The position numbers were made by a program, and so were the translations under genes. The notes under the pieces were generated by a model. It saw nothing but the letters and a program-made list of their open reading frames with translations, made no database searches and was not told where the DNA came from. DNA of 64,000 nucleotides from Heliocidaris erythrogramma. Its lineage: Eukaryota; Echinodermata; Echinoidea; Camarodonta; Echinometridae. The stretch is from contig CM046870.1 of the NCBI GenBank assembly GCA_025617745.1, positions 22,487,501-22,551,500 of the forward strand, read 5' to 3'. Shown piece by piece: positions 1-12,325 of this stretch (the stretch's first letter is position 1; every line of letters starts with the position of its first letter).

Positions 1-275
1 CACTTGACGAATTTGAATGACAAAATAATGAATTTGTTTGAAAAAGTGACGAATTTGATCTTAGCATTCCTAACTCGTTTGGTGGCAGAGACGAATTTCA
101 GTGACAACTGACGAGTTTTAAAAAAAATTTGATTGACAAAAAACGAATATGTATGACAATTCGACGAAACTGAACTTAGGATTTTAACGCAGTAAGCTTC
201 CCCGGACGATATTGAATTGAAAATTGATGAAAGTGATTAAAGAGGTGACAAAAATGGGCGGGAAAACCTATACTA
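1..275. repeat. Degenerate fragment of a TIR element
   Basis: AT-rich sequence with scattered GACGAATTTGA-like words ends near 258-273 in GGGCGGGAAAACCTATA. The same terminus closes the 1.4-kb inverted-repeat element at 7,701-9,099, so this is probably the end of another member of that family cut by the window edge. No coding potential was seen. The rest of the stretch up to the exon at 904 shows nothing I can identify. Confidence 0.4.
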
Positions 276-903
276 CTACTGCTACTACAAATAACAATAA
301 CTATATTGACAATAATTACAAAGATTTATATATTAGATTTATATAGCGCTAAATACATCAAAGATGTCTCTCAAGATTTCTTATAACCCAGTTCATCGGA
401 GTCAGGCTTTCATTCTCCACTTCCTGGGGAGTATTCCTGTCAGACGCCATTTTTAGGACGCTCAGAATGCTGAACAAACCAAAATGGCTTTCGCATTTTA
501 CCGGCTACTTATTTAACAACTGGGTAGAGAGAATCTATGTGGACAAAATCCCTTGTCGTTCCGGGGATCGTACCCACGACCATCGCGTCTCCATAGTGTT
601 TAAACCACTCGACTAGCTACGACAACTAAAAAGAAAGCCCCCCATCATCTTCATCCTAAAAAGAATATTTGGCTTTTATTGAAGATAATTTAATTGATAC
701 AATTATGACACATCCCCATCACTAAACATCCCGGCGTCCACAACAAAATTAGAATATAAAAATTTCGTAGTGATTTCCAAGACATATTTTGGAGGATACG
801 TCTTCTCTCTGTTTATCACAATCAAAGATCAAATTTAAAATGATTCGCATGCATGAATATAACATTTAAGTTACAATAATTCTTATATGATACATCGGCC
901 TAC

Positions 904-1429
904 CTGCTGCAAGCAGAATCAAAAGAAACACACGGTAAACGCCAACCTGAAAATAATTTATGATTGAAATTAGTAGTGTTTGTTACAAATTTGATATAAT
1001 TCGAGGGATGACTAAATGAACAGACCACTTTATTATTGTTATATCAAAACGCATTCTAGCAACAAGTGCTATAAAACTATTGTGTGAAATCAAAACTTAG
1101 CCACAAATTTGTTATATTAGAAAGATGATTTGGTAAATCTTTTGATAAGTATGTAATGCAGCGCAAATATGTTTATCACATTACGTTTAAACAATGAATA
1201 AAAAATGGAATTTGTTGGTCGAATTATAATGTACATGTCAATTATGATCAGCTGTATATCATATCGGAAAGGTTTTTTTTTTCTTTTCATGTCAATTCGA
1301 TAATGGTTTATTATATCTATATTATATAGCTGCATGAATTGGTGGAACATCTGAATGAAAATAAACAGTCTGCAAAGTTGTTATGCTTTAGGGTTGAAAT
1401 ATCCGAGGAAATCAATCATCACTTACCAT
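904..1429 (-). CDS. 5' end of a paralogous secreted-protein gene (ATG exon plus signal-peptide exon)
   Basis: Two small minus-strand exons are inferred. Exon 1 ends at 1,427 with the start codon ATG (1,429-1,427) as its last three bases, followed by a GTAAGT donor. Exon 2 (946-904, 43 nt) follows a TTTCAG-like acceptor and ends before GTAGGC. Together they encode M-VGVYRVFLLILLAA-, a short hydrophobic signal peptide left in phase 1. The SRCR/EGF/FReD gene at 24,928-38,555 begins in exactly the same way (ATG as the last codon of exon 1, a 43-nt exon 2, phase 1), and the flanking intron and 5' sequence are visibly related. The remaining exons must lie left of the window. By paralogy it is probably another SRCR/EGF/FReD secreted protein, but its domain content is not visible here. 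Intron about 480 bp. Confidence 0.5.
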
Positions 1430-1617
1430 ATTTCTTGTCTAAATTTGCTCCTCACATCAAACAAAATAAAATGAAATGTCCATGCAGACAGGCAACAGCC
1501 CTCCTCTCAAAGCAAAGTGACAAGATATTGGGCAAATTGCTACTTATGATAAACTGAGCATCTTGCGGGATGATCTGATATTTGTCTCACCGATGGCGGA
1601 TCTATGATTTGCTGGGT

Positions 1618-1765
1618 GGGTGGAGTGGGGGGGGGGGGGGGGGGCATGTGTAAAAAAAAAAAATCTTTTTGCAAAGTTTAAAGTATAGATGTCCACTTTA
1701 TTTATTATTATTTATTTATTATTGTTTGTGTGTGTGTGTGGTGGGGGGGGGGGGGGGGGGGACAC
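1618..1765. repeat. Two poly-G tracts with a TG run
   Basis: G runs occur at about 1,626-1,644 and 1,741-1,760, separated by an A run, a TTTATTATT stretch and (TG)n. Similar tracts recur through the window (about 9,390, 9,840, 28,082, 29,217, 35,047, 35,370, 38,758, 39,700 and 40,720). Short open frames across them are compositional artefacts. Confidence 0.8.
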
Positions 1766-2019
1766 GTGCAGAAATATGTGTGGGAGGTTTTCTGTTTCGT
1801 AGCTTCCCCATGGACATGGTGCCCCATGGATCCACCACCCCAAAGTACCTGGGAAAAGCAAACAATCGTGATGGTCATGATGCCTCCGTGTATTTCAGTT
1901 TGTACGGTACGTGATTATTTCGTCCAAATTCGTGTCCTTTATTGAGTGATATTAAAGTACAAGTACATAATACAGATATTTTATGAATGCAACCGCGTCT
2001 CCAATTGACTTGACCGGCC

Positions 2020-2640
2020 TAAATTATATTGAGTTCATGGCTAAGATCGTTGTTGAATATCCTGATAACGATTCAGAATAAAATAATAATTAAAAAAAAT
2101 ATTACATGCAAATTTACCTTTCTAACCCTTAACCTTTGACCTGACGACCCCAAAATCTAATCACTTTGTAATAGTTGTGCATACTTATATCAATTTTGAA
2201 GCTCACGGCTAAAATATTTATTGTGATATGACGGTATAATAAAAAATTATAAACTGGTCATAATAAAAATAAAAAACAGAAAATAAAAACAAAACCCCCT
2301 TTAATGTCATGTATGTATTAATCTCACGTTTGAACTTTTACCCTTTTGACCTGAAATCACTTCGTCTCACTATGGTGATTCATACTTATACCAAGTTTGA
2401 TTTTCTTGGCTAAATTCCTTCTTGATTATTGTGAATATGAACCTACAAAAATGAAATTCCAAGGAAAATTACTTTCATAACCTTTGAAATCATTTTGATC
2501 AATTCAATCTAAAATCTAATTAGTTTGTATCATTGTGGCCATGCATACTACATCCAAGTTTGATGTTCATGGTTCAAAAGGATCTTGATAATATAACGAT
2601 GCTAAAACCCTAATATTTCTTGGAAAATTATCTTTATCAT
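2020..2640. repeat. Degenerate tandem repeat of about 180 bp
   Basis: Three to four diverged units each contain the order 'CATACTTATA-CCAAGTTTGA-TTCATGGCTAA-...-CTTTGACCTGA'. Examples begin near 2,027, 2,185, 2,375 and 2,545. The stretch is AT-rich and non-coding. No coding feature was recognised between it and the LINE insertion at 4,599. Confidence 0.5.
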
Positions 2641-2649
2641 GACCATTGG

Positions 2650-4568
2650 CAGCAAGCAGACATTTCGGTATTTTATTATAGTGAGAATATAATTTTTACA
2701 TTCTTACAATTGAAAAAGGTATTTTTTCCACTCTTTTTTGGTCGGAAAATCACCTTTTTTGTTGGTATTGGTTTTGCATGTATATCATATATCAGGAAAT
2801 ACATTAAACAAAGTCGTTCTTTCATAAATAGTCTTTTAATGATCAGAATATAATTTTGCTCACTCAACCAAAAAATATTGTGAGATATTTTAGTGTCATT
2901 TGATAGAAGAGACCATAATCTAACCACAGGTATGAACATTTTCTGAAAATATTTTGAAATATTTAATTGGGGAGACTTTTTCCAACTGTCAATTTCAAAT
3001 GGTTCTCAACTTTGTTGATACTGTAGCATAATTCGTTTTCTCATGTATATAATTATCAAACTGATAAAACATCAAGAATCTCCTTTACACTATACTACGT
3101 CGTGTTTTTACTTCAGTAATTTATTCACGTGTTTGTCTAATCATATTAGGTAATTAAGCGTTCTACGCTCTTGTCATCCTATCACCGTCCGAGGTTCCGC
3201 GCGTCTTTGGGTTCCTACGCCCGGTTTGGAGCGCGTGTTTTGACTTTCGCGTCACTCCGGTTTGGACTGGTGCAGAGACATGTACGTACGGTATACGGTA
3301 CGGGACGAGGATTAAAAAAACTCAAGTCCACTGACTGTCAAAAAACTAGCTTCATCTAAAAGTACAACATAACTTCTCCGTGTTCAATACTAGTAATTGT
3401 GACATATTCATCACCTCAAGTTTGGAACTGAATTCTTCTACGTATTTTCTTGTCACCATATGGTACATCTCTGCTTGTTTTGAGACCTGCGTCGATCACG
3501 GTTATGACAGTTAATTTACTTCAGCCAGCCCACGGACCATCGTGTACTAAGTAGTAGGCCTAACAGCAGTAACTTTCCAGATTACTTAATTCAACGTCGT
3601 AGCACCGCTATCGAGGGACTCCAGTTTTTCACCAATTACTACTACAAGCACGACTTGTTTTATTCTCGTTTCGGTTGGATCTCCATCAAGCTTGTTTATA
3701 TTTAGATCAGTTATCTATCACACGGAACCTTCAGCTTCGCGTCTGAGAGTGAGACTGAGCAGCGTGCACGCTCCAGGAACTCGTTCGTTTTCAACAAGGA
3801 CTACGGATTGAAATTGACGCCTTAAATTCATTATCTTCGTGCTATTATTCCCGGTGAGCTCGTTCTAACTGTAATAATAGTAATAAAAAGGCCTAGACTT
3901 TATTGACAAAGCATATGCTAATATATATTTGATCTGACTTGGTTTTGAATTCAGTGTCAACGAATGATTATCATAATTCATATTATTATATTAAGCTGTG
4001 GTAGCTCTTAGACTACTAACGTTAGAGTTTAATCGAACTACTACGTAGTAACTAACGTTAGGCTAGCTAGATCGACTTTTGAACAGAACCAGACAAGTAT
4101 TTAGATTGTCAGCGTTATAGTTTGTTTGAGCTACATGTATTACCAGTAACGTTACGAACTAAGATGTACTTACGAATAACCGACTGTTGTTCCTTTAGTT
4201 GGTATTTTTAGACGCCCTCGAGACCTCTAATGTTAGTCTCGCAATGCCCATGTAACTGTGTTATATATCTAGACTCTACGTAGATCTAGATCTACATTCA
4301 TTGTTGTTGAGGTTTGGAAACAATAATATTTCCCGTCTAAAAGCTAAATTGCATTTTTGTCTCGGTGTTGTTTTTGTTTTGTTGGTGGTGAGTGTTTATT
4401 ATCTAGACTAGAACACGCGTTACAGTATCGATCTTCACGCACACATCCATTATATTGACTTATAATATTATAATAACACTCACTCCTACAATACCATCCA
4501 GATTAAATACCAATACCAAGTCTGAATTTTGCACCCTTTCACAAAAGTGGTGTGAAATTACTCAGGTG
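2650..4568. other. Unassigned sequence before the LINE
   Basis: No exon, RNA gene or transposon is recognised. The GC-richer part at 3,160-3,310 and the ACGT/CTACGTAGTA-rich part at 3,990-4,300 stand out from the AT-rich surroundings. A potential splice donor (CCCG|GTGAGC near 3,851) would suit an untranslated first exon on the plus strand, but there is no supporting coding sequence. Confidence 0.3.
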
Positions 4569-4598
4569 TAATAACTAGTCAGATTTGTTTTGTGTTAT

Positions 4599-6696
4599 TT
4601 ATTTATTTATTTATTTATTTCTGCTTGATTTCTCAATTCATCAAATAATTATACAAATTATGCGATATACAATACAATGGAACATCATGACATTAATATA
4701 TCTTAAACTACAAGGCTAACAGTAGGATTATAGAAAGAGAAATCAAACAAGAGGGTTTTCATAATAAGCCGAGGCGTGACAGCATGAAAGCCCTTTGAGA
4801 TAAAATATAATTAAAAAAGTAATGAGAGAGAGAATGGGAAGAGGATACAGAGAGAAATAGGGATGAAGAGAGGAGGATAAAATGAGGCAATTGTACCTTT
4901 CCAAATATTTTAAATAACAACTGTATTAACAATAGAGAGTTAATCATCCGGTTTGAGAGGCAGACATGATATTAACATAATAGCAAGTGGTAAACTCGTT
5001 TTGTAAACTAATATCATATCTGCCTCCCAAAGAGGTGAAAATGTGCCAAGTCATGGGTCCTATTTACATAATTATACAAGATATTATGGGTGTACTACAC
5101 AATCATTATTGTGGGGAATATTGCTTAATTAGGTGATTTTTTGCTGCTCGCTTGAAAGAGTACATTAAAGTCATGTTTTTTATTTCGGGAGGAAGGGAAT
5201 TCCATACATCAGGGCCAGAGTGCCTAATAGAATTATCTGCAAGAGCAGTCCTGGGGTTAAATAAATGCACATTTTTTGATTGTCTGGTGGGATATGCGTG
5301 AATTTGTGTGTTCGATTGAAATAATGTTGCAAATACTGGGGGTAAAAGGTTGGAGTTATACTTAAACATGAATAGAGCTTTTTGTACGAAATTAATATCT
5401 TTGACCTTGAGGGACTTAAGACGAAAAAACAGAGGGTCAGTGTGAGAGCAAAAACTTGCCCCACTACACGCCCGGATGGCTTTTTTCTGGAGAATTAATA
5501 TGGGATTTGTATAACATTTATGAGTTGCCCAGATAATATTACAATATGATATGTATGGCAAGACAAGCGTATTATACAGCGTAAATAGTACAGAAGTAGG
5601 TAAAAAATATTTTAGCTTAGTTAACAGACCAACATTACGAGAGATAGGTAAAATTAGGTGTTTTACATGATCATTCCATTTTAAATTTTCATTAATATAC
5701 ACACCAAGAAATTTAGTCATTATTTTGTTTTCAAGAAGATTACCATCAATGTATAAATCATGATTTTGCAAGTCAACTTTTCTTTTACCTCTGAAATAAA
5801 TATAGTTGGTTTTCCTTAAATTGAGTGACAAGATATTACTTTTAAACCATGTAGATAACTTCGGTAATTCATTATTCAAAATAGTAATTAAACGGTGTAA
5901 GTCAGAGTGTGAACAAAAGACATTTGTATCATCAGCAAATAAAATATACTGTAACATAGGTGAAGCATTTGAAATATCATTAACATAAATTAGAAATAAT
6001 AAGGGGCCTAAAATTGAGCCTTGTGGGACTCCGCATGTTGTTGGTAACATATTCGAATGAGCGGATTCAAAGGAAACAAATTGTTGTCTGTGTGATAAAT
6101 AATTCTCAAACCAATGAAGTGCAGTACCCCGAATCCCATAATTTGTAACTTATATAGTAAAATTTTGTGATCAAGAGTATCAAATGCCTTGCTAAGATCC
6201 ATAAATATACCAATTACATGTTCATGATTTGCCAAGGCATCTGATACTCTGTCAAATAACTGCATTAAGGCTAAATCGGTAGAATGATTCTTACGGAAAC
6301 CAAATTGATTAGGATTAAAAAAACTATTTTCAGACAAAAATCCATATAACCTATTATAGACAATCCTCTCAAGAATCTTTGAGAAACTTGACAAAATAGA
6401 AACAGGTCGATAATTGCATATACAGGATCGTCTTTCTTATAAATTGGTATAACCTTTGCAATTTTAAAGGGGGTCGGGAAGACACCAGAGGAGAGTGAGA
6501 GATTAAAAATATGGATTAGAGGTGACAAAATATTATTTATAATCTGTTTCAATAAGTGAGTACTAATTTCATCATGACTAGAGGAGTGACTACATTTGAG
6601 GGTGCGGACGATTCTTAATATTTCAATAAAGTCAGTGGGGATGAAGAATATGGATGTATCTATTGATTGTGATAAAAATTCTACAAAGTTACAAAC
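4599..6696 (-). mobile_element. 5'-truncated non-LTR retrotransposon (LINE)
   Basis: A roughly 2.1-kb minus-strand insertion has its 3' tail at 4,599-4,620 (TTTATTTATT on the plus strand, i.e. AAATA repeats on the element strand). It carries the 3' half of a reverse transcriptase ORF. Recognisable RT blocks are IPIYKKDD, FGFRKNHST, DLSKAFDTLDH, GVPQGSILGPLLF and the catalytic FADDT, followed by a C-terminal region typical of CR1/L2/Jockey-like elements. The 5' part, including any endonuclease, is missing. Frame changes near 6,390 and 6,030 show it is dead. The 30-bp target duplication is identical, which suggests a moderately recent insertion. Confidence 0.9.
5106..6552 (-). pseudogene. LINE reverse transcriptase, truncated and frameshifted
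   Basis: Three successive minus-strand open segments (6,552-6,271, 6,394-6,008 and 6,050-5,106) make up one reverse transcriptase reading broken by at least two frameshifts. The first carries palm motif 1 (KVIPIYKK), the second the FRKNHST and SKAFDTLDH blocks, and the third GVPQGS and FADDTN with the thumb and C-terminal region (ISYCNIIWA). The enzyme would copy its own RNA at a nicked chromosomal site. The lost N terminus and the frameshifts make it non-functional. The clade assignment (CR1/L2-like) is tentative. Confidence 0.85.
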
Positions 6697-6726
6697 TAAT
6701 AACTAGTCAGATTTGTTTTGTGTTAT

Positions 6727-7700
6727 AGTATACATTTTGTTTACATTTTGGGGGGACGCACTGTATTTGTTTGAAAAGATTTTATTTTCTGCATTTCAAT
6801 CAATTCCCAAATTACAATACAGAAATAACAAATCAATTGCCATATAAACAAATTAAATTTACACTTTGTTGATTCAAATAATTGGTGTAACACTGTCAGT
6901 ACATTGTATATATAATTTACAGATGTACATGATAAATGTAGGCTAATTTATGCGATATAAGTTACAATTGTTATGTGAGGTATTACAAAATAATTTTCAG
7001 AATCAAAGAATCATACAAAGAAATAATACATGAATGATATTTATATGACCCGAGATACACATTATGTACAATTGTATATTGGAGTCTACTTTGAAGCAGA
7101 AGGCCGCCGTTATAAGCGGAGCTTGAATAAGACGGTCGGCCAAAATAAATATCTAAAAGTACTTAAGAAATGTATGATGGGCCATATGGAAATACAGTAA
7201 AGTCCAATTTTATGTTAATGATTTTAAAGTCATAAATGGAAAAAAAAAAATTTAGGGGGCTAGATGTGTCGTGGTGCTTGTGCGTATTAGTATTGGTAAG
7301 TGGTAGGTGAGTGTGAGATTTTAATGGTGCTGAGACATTCGAAAAGTTGACTATTGTTATAATAAATTTAAAAAAAGAGTAATAATTTTGTTTTACAAAA
7401 CGTATCTTATACAGTCAAAAAGTCAACAGCATTATGTATTCTAAGGAGTATCCTATATGCATTTACAGTAAAAAAGGAATACAGTAACAAAATGTCATTG
7501 AAAAATGATTGATCTAATTTGAAATTCTGAAATCAAGATTGTTATATAATTTTTAAGCGAAACCTAAGCATATTTATAATGATAATGGTCGTAATGATGA
7601 CACATAAATCATTCATAATAATCACAGTATTAACAATAATCAAAATAATCTTAACACTGACACCGATATGTATTATAATAATAATGACACCGATATATAT
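6727..7700. other. Unassigned AT-rich sequence
   Basis: No gene is seen. The part at about 6,770-7,240 has long A/T-rich runs and a local GC island (GGCCGCCGTTATAAGCGG near 7,101) that could be the 3' UTR of an older retroelement, but no tail or target duplication supports this. ATAATGACACCGATATA is repeated at about 7,650-7,700. Confidence 0.3.
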
Positions 7701-9099
7701 AGGTTTTCCCGCCCAATTTCATCAGAGTTGCATTCGAATTCATGAATAGGCGTTCAAGTTCGAACCATTTTCGTCAACTCTCTGCTCTCATGGTTCATTT
7801 TCATTCTTTGAGCATTAAATTTAGTTTTATATCATTCCTTTTAAATATTATTTCATTCAATTTAGAGAGAAATTCATTCAATTCAATGACGGGAAGTTGT
7901 CATTCAATTTCGCGCCAGCTGGATAGACGTTCAATTTTGTCCCAAATACCAATTTCAATTTCATTTATAGGCACACACCTTCGCACTTTGAACGTTCGAA
8001 TTCAATTAACATAAACAAGTTCTGTTGTTCTATGTAATTCTTACCTCATTTTTTCACGTCATATGCACCCCTTTTCACTGTTTTTGATTATATAATTTCC
8101 TTCTCATTTTTTCAAACTTTCATTTTCAAAGTTTATTTTTATCATATTTCATGTTTATTCCTAGAGCGTCCGCCGTCTTGCTTGTTGTCAAATACTTGAG
8201 CCAACCTAATTCTATCCGTATTCGAGATATTCATGTAATCTCCTCGAGCCGCCACCATAGTCGTGCATAAATGAATTGTATACAGGCCCCTGGGAGGCGG
8301 AATTTTTTGAGGGGGTGCACATCACCCCCTAGAAGGCAGAGGATGCGGGGTGCTGTAGCCAGCAAAATGCTTATGACTTTTTTTTTGCTTGCTTGTCAAA
8401 GATTTTTGGAGTTAAAAAGACACCCCAAAACGCTGAGGACTTTTTTTTTTTTGCTTGTCAGAAAATTTTGTGAATATCACAAAATCCTGGATCCCCCACT
8501 GGCTGTAGCACCCCCAGTTTTCTATATTGGACACTTGCACTTAAAGCAACTTCATCGTTTGCCCCGGGCGCCATTCATAGATAAGCAACTGCATACAAAA
8601 AAAAATCTGCTCACAGCACCCCCAGTAACAAAATCGTTCCCAGGGGCCTGATTGTATGTATAATTATGAAAGTGGAGTTGTTGTTTCGATGACGGTTTGT
8701 CAGAGGAATGAGAAAGATCAATATAAGGCAAATGTCACATTTCAAGGTAAATAAAGTTTGCATAATTAACAAATGCAGATTACAAAGAACATAAGCAGTA
8801 ACGAAAAACACTGCCCAAATGCTGAAAATGCTTGCCTATTCGTGAATTTGAACTCCCAAACGTTCATCAGAGCAGAAGAAGTGCGAATTTCAATGCACTT
8901 TACGTGCATTTTTAATTTGAACGCGCTTTTTACACGTTTATTTGAGAAAATTATGAAATTGCATGCTAATGAAATTAAATTGAATGAACTAGTTAGCTTT
9001 TTGAATGTTGATCTCGGTGATCATTCAAATTCGCTCGAAATTGAATGATTGCATTGTTAAATCGGATGCAATTTTGACGAAATTGGGCGGGAAAACCTA
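7701..9099. mobile_element. 1.4-kb terminal-inverted-repeat DNA element
   Basis: Ends AGGTTTTCCCGCCCAATTTC (7,701) and GAAATTGGGCGGGAAAACCT (to 9,099) are near-perfect inverted repeats, followed inward by further inverted similarity (ATTCGAATTCATGAATAGGC against the right arm). ATAT lies on both sides and is a possible short target duplication. No transposase is visible, so it is non-autonomous. Its inner part is interrupted by the hAT-like element at 8,283-8,650. A related end is present at 258-273. Confidence 0.75.
8283..8650. mobile_element. hAT-like MITE nested in the TIR element
   Basis: The termini CAGGCCCCTGGGA and TCCCAGGGGCCTG are inverted repeats, flanked by 8-bp direct repeats ATTGTATA (8,275-8,282) and ATTGTATG (8,651-8,658; 7/8 match). 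CAGG-type ends with an 8-bp duplication are typical of hAT elements. The inside has two T-tracts in the context 'GACTTTTTTTTTTGCTTG', which also appears in the insertion at 36,812-36,978. There is no transposase. Confidence 0.7.
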
Positions 9100-10245
9100 T
9101 ATTAAATAACTGATTTATTTTAGTAAATAATATATTTCATCTCAGTCAAAAATCCGAGGTCAATTCTAGAGGACTAGTTTCCTCAAAAAGAGAAAAAAAT
9201 AGTATTATCCCCATCCCCTGTAAATAGAAATGCGTGTTCATTTTGAGTCTTTATTAACAATTGAAACGATCCTATTTTAAGACAAGAACAACACAAAACA
9301 ATATAATGTACAAGACAGAAATAGTTTACCCAAACAAAGACAGCAAAAGAGGTTAGTGTTCAGGGGCGTCGATAGAACATTATGAATTGGGGGGGGGGGG
9401 GGGGGGGGAGGTGCAACAACCAAATTTGCCGACAAAAATGCTGCACCCTAATCTCCCCCACAAATAATAATAATAAAAGAAAATCACAGATGTAGAGATC
9501 TTAATAATACAGGTCCATTTTCGCAAGGAGGGGGCTGCCGCCTTTTGCCCGAATATCAACTTTTCAATTTTTAAAAACTTTTCGTAGTGAAAATGTACAG
9601 AAATTACATACAGAATTTACATAATTATCTCGGAACCTGAGGGGAGGGGTGCTGCAGCCCATTGCAGAAATGGGATGCCTGTTTCTTTCTTTCCATTTTC
9701 AATTCCTTCTTTTCTTTCTGTTTTTGTTTTCCTTTCCTTTCCCTTTCCATTTTTTCTTCTCCTTCTCGTTTTTATATTTTTCTTTCCTATTCCCTTACCC
9801 CTCTCCTTTTTTTGCCGACACCAATTTAGAGTGGGGGGAGGGGGGGGGGGGGTTAAAACCCCCTCTAGTGACGCCCCTGTTAGTGTTTTTTAAACGGAAA
9901 CAATTTAAGCTTAAAACCAACCCCTTTTTAAAGGAATTTGCATGGGCAATAACAATAGGTAGTGGATCCCACATTGAGAAACTAATTGAGTACTATAGTA
10001 TTTGAATAGATACGCAACACAATTCACATTTAAATCATATTTACTTCTTCTAATGTATCTATGGACATCATCATTAAATATAAAAATATTAATTGTAATG
10101 AACAGGTGAATGACACGCTTTTGCTTTTTGAATACGAATATTGACATAAAATATCTATTCAAATATAAACTGTTGAGTACTTTAATAAGAGACAAAGTTA
10201 TTTTGATGCGATCTATCCTTGGATACTTGGATACGGGACAGACAC
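9100..10245. other. Non-coding stretch with poly-G and pyrimidine tracts
   Basis: Poly-G tracts at about 9,390-9,407 and 9,835-9,851 bracket a CT-rich run (about 9,680-9,810). Open frames across these are low-complexity artefacts. Nothing else is recognised. Confidence 0.6.
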
Positions 10246-10345
10246 CTGGGGAGCGTTTCATCAGGTGTTTTGTCAGTGACTTTTACTTTTGCTCTCAGCC
10301 AATCAGATACAAGGATTTCAGTAGCTTGTAACAGTTGTCGGTAAT
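10243..10345 (+). mobile_element. Partial copy of the GGGGAGCGTTTCATC MITE family
   Basis: CTGGGGAGCGTTTCATCAGG begins a copy containing the internal words GCTCTCAGCCAATCAGAT and AAGGATTTCAGTAGCTT seen in the complete copies at 58,793-58,935 and 60,992-61,132. The right terminal repeat is degraded. Confidence 0.75.
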
Positions 10346-10664
10346 TATTTCTCCATAGGCAGATAAGCTCATTATACATGAGTGGGGAAAAAATGAAACA
10401 TTAGTACTAGGAATTGAACTATTCAAACTTGTGTCTTGAGTAGTTCATACAATTTCCTTGACTTCGTGGGAATTATAAAGGGTGCTTTTCAGCGTTGTTT
10501 CTATTTACAGGGGCTGCAAATTCGACTACCGACAAACCTGGCCTAAGCTACAGTGATTATGAGGTTTCTTGTCCTGCCAACAAAGTCCCCATAAAACCCC
10601 ACTAGGACTAACTCTTGCTCTCTTATGGTACTGATACGAACCAGTAATTATCCGTCTACACGTA

Positions 10665-12323
10665 CAGTTAACAACACAATTATTCATACCCCTTGGAAAA
10701 TTCTAGTTTTTTTGCATTTTTCCTAAAAATGAATGGTTAAATGAAGTTACTTGCACATAACTTCAATACATTTAGTTATCATCTGCAAATGAACGCCGTT
10801 TCCGGTTTCACCTCATTTGCATAACAATAGAAAAGGCGACTTATCCAAACTGGGCGATGTTCAAAATTATTCATACCCTTGGTGATTTATTGACTTTGTC
10901 AATCAGTATGAATCCGATCCTTGTGATTAATGCTTGTAATTCACTTTATTTCAATACACCGTCACATATGGCTTCCGGAGGGGTCTCTGCTGGGATATCA
11001 GGCCAGTACTTGTTCTCCAATGGCTCAATCTCCTTGAGGATGTGTCAACACATGCCTTCACCTGACCTTCAGGGAGTTCATTAGATTTTGTGTCCTACAG
11101 GTGATGCAGTTATTGACGTCATGAGGACAGGACTATGATATTGAAATTTTCGGTCATTTATTCCATGCATTTTAATGAAAATTCTGTATCTACTTATGAA
11201 GCAAAGCACCATTCCTGAAGAGCCCTTCCCTTTTGCACTGCCTGTGGGAGGGTTCACCTTTATTCATTGGCCGCATTCTTGATCAGAGTGCTCAGGAAGG
11301 CCATGTTGGTGATATTAAAGTCATTTCATGACTCTAACGTCAGGTCACCATGAATAACAGTATGTAACCTTTGAGTACCATACACATCCCACATTGACTG
11401 TTACTGTATATTAATCTTCATATGGTATATTCTTTGTATCTTTGGTATGAAAGCTACAATCCTTTATCAAAATGAATGTAAACCAAATTTATACCATATG
11501 CCCTCCATGTTACCAGCTGCAGTGCACAAAATGCTACCACTTTGACAGTGCACTGGAACATAAATATCAGTATTTTAAGCTTCACTAGAGTACCCACTTG
11601 CAGGTGTCCATATCAAAAATGTGTCAATCAGTGTAACTGAATAAACTGATAAAATTGGCACCATCCAACCTTTAGACAACTACCATGGCCTCCCTAAACA
11701 TTCTTAATGAAAAAGTATCGGGAAATACCTTCCCTTGACAGTGCAACAGTGAATGCCTCTAGGGAAGTCTCTCCTGGAAGAGTGCTTTGTTTCAACTTAG
11801 ATACAGAATTGTCATTAAAATGTAAGGAATATTAACAAAAATATCAATATCATAGTCCTGTCCTCATGACGTCTAAAACTACACCACCTGCAAACACAAA
11901 ATCTGCTTTAAATCCATCGAATCCCCTGAAGACTAGGTTATGGCATGTGTGGACAACATCCTCAAGGAGATTGGGCCATTGGAGACCAGGTATTGGCCTG
12001 ATATCTCAGTAGAGACCTCTAGAAGCATTGTGACAGTGTGAAGAATGTGTTACGAGCATTAATAACAAGGACTGGATTCATACTGATTGACAAAGTCAAT
12101 AGATCACCAAGGGTATGAATAATTTTGAACATCACCCAGTTTGGATAATTCACCTTTTCTATTGTTATGCAAATAAGGTGAAACCAGAAACAGCATTCAT
12201 TTGCACATGATAACTAAATGTATTCAAGTGATGTGCAAGTAACTTCATTTAACCATTCATTTTTAGGAAAAATGCAAAAAACTAGAATTTTCCAAGGGGT
12301 ATGAATAATTGTGTTGTTAACTG
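10665..12323. mobile_element. Foldback Tc1/mariner-type element, 1.66 kb
   Basis: The element begins CAGTTAACAACACAATTATT and ends with the inverse, flanked by TA on each side (10,663-10,664 and 12,324-12,325), as in Tc1/mariner elements. The adjacent TATTCATACCCCTTGG also resembles known Tc1 ends. Inverted similarity continues inward for most of its length, for example CATTTTTAGGAAAAATGC and the GACAGGACTATGATATTG/CATAGTCCTGTC pair around 11,127 and 11,855, so the whole element is close to one long hairpin centred near 11,500. No intact transposase is present; short open frames inside look fortuitous. Confidence 0.8.
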
Positions 12324-12325
12324 TA

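Larger units (their letters stand above)
4569..6726. repeat. 30-bp target-site duplication flanking a LINE
   Basis: The 30-bp sequence beginning TAATAACTAGTCAGATTTGT is present identically at 4,569-4,598 and 6,697-6,726, immediately outside the LINE copy. This long direct repeat is what target-primed reverse transcription would leave and fixes both ends of the insertion. Confidence 0.9.

Noticed and set aside
10857..11084. Open frame in the foldback Tc1-type element
   Set aside because: No transposase motif, and the sequence is repeated inverted in the other arm.
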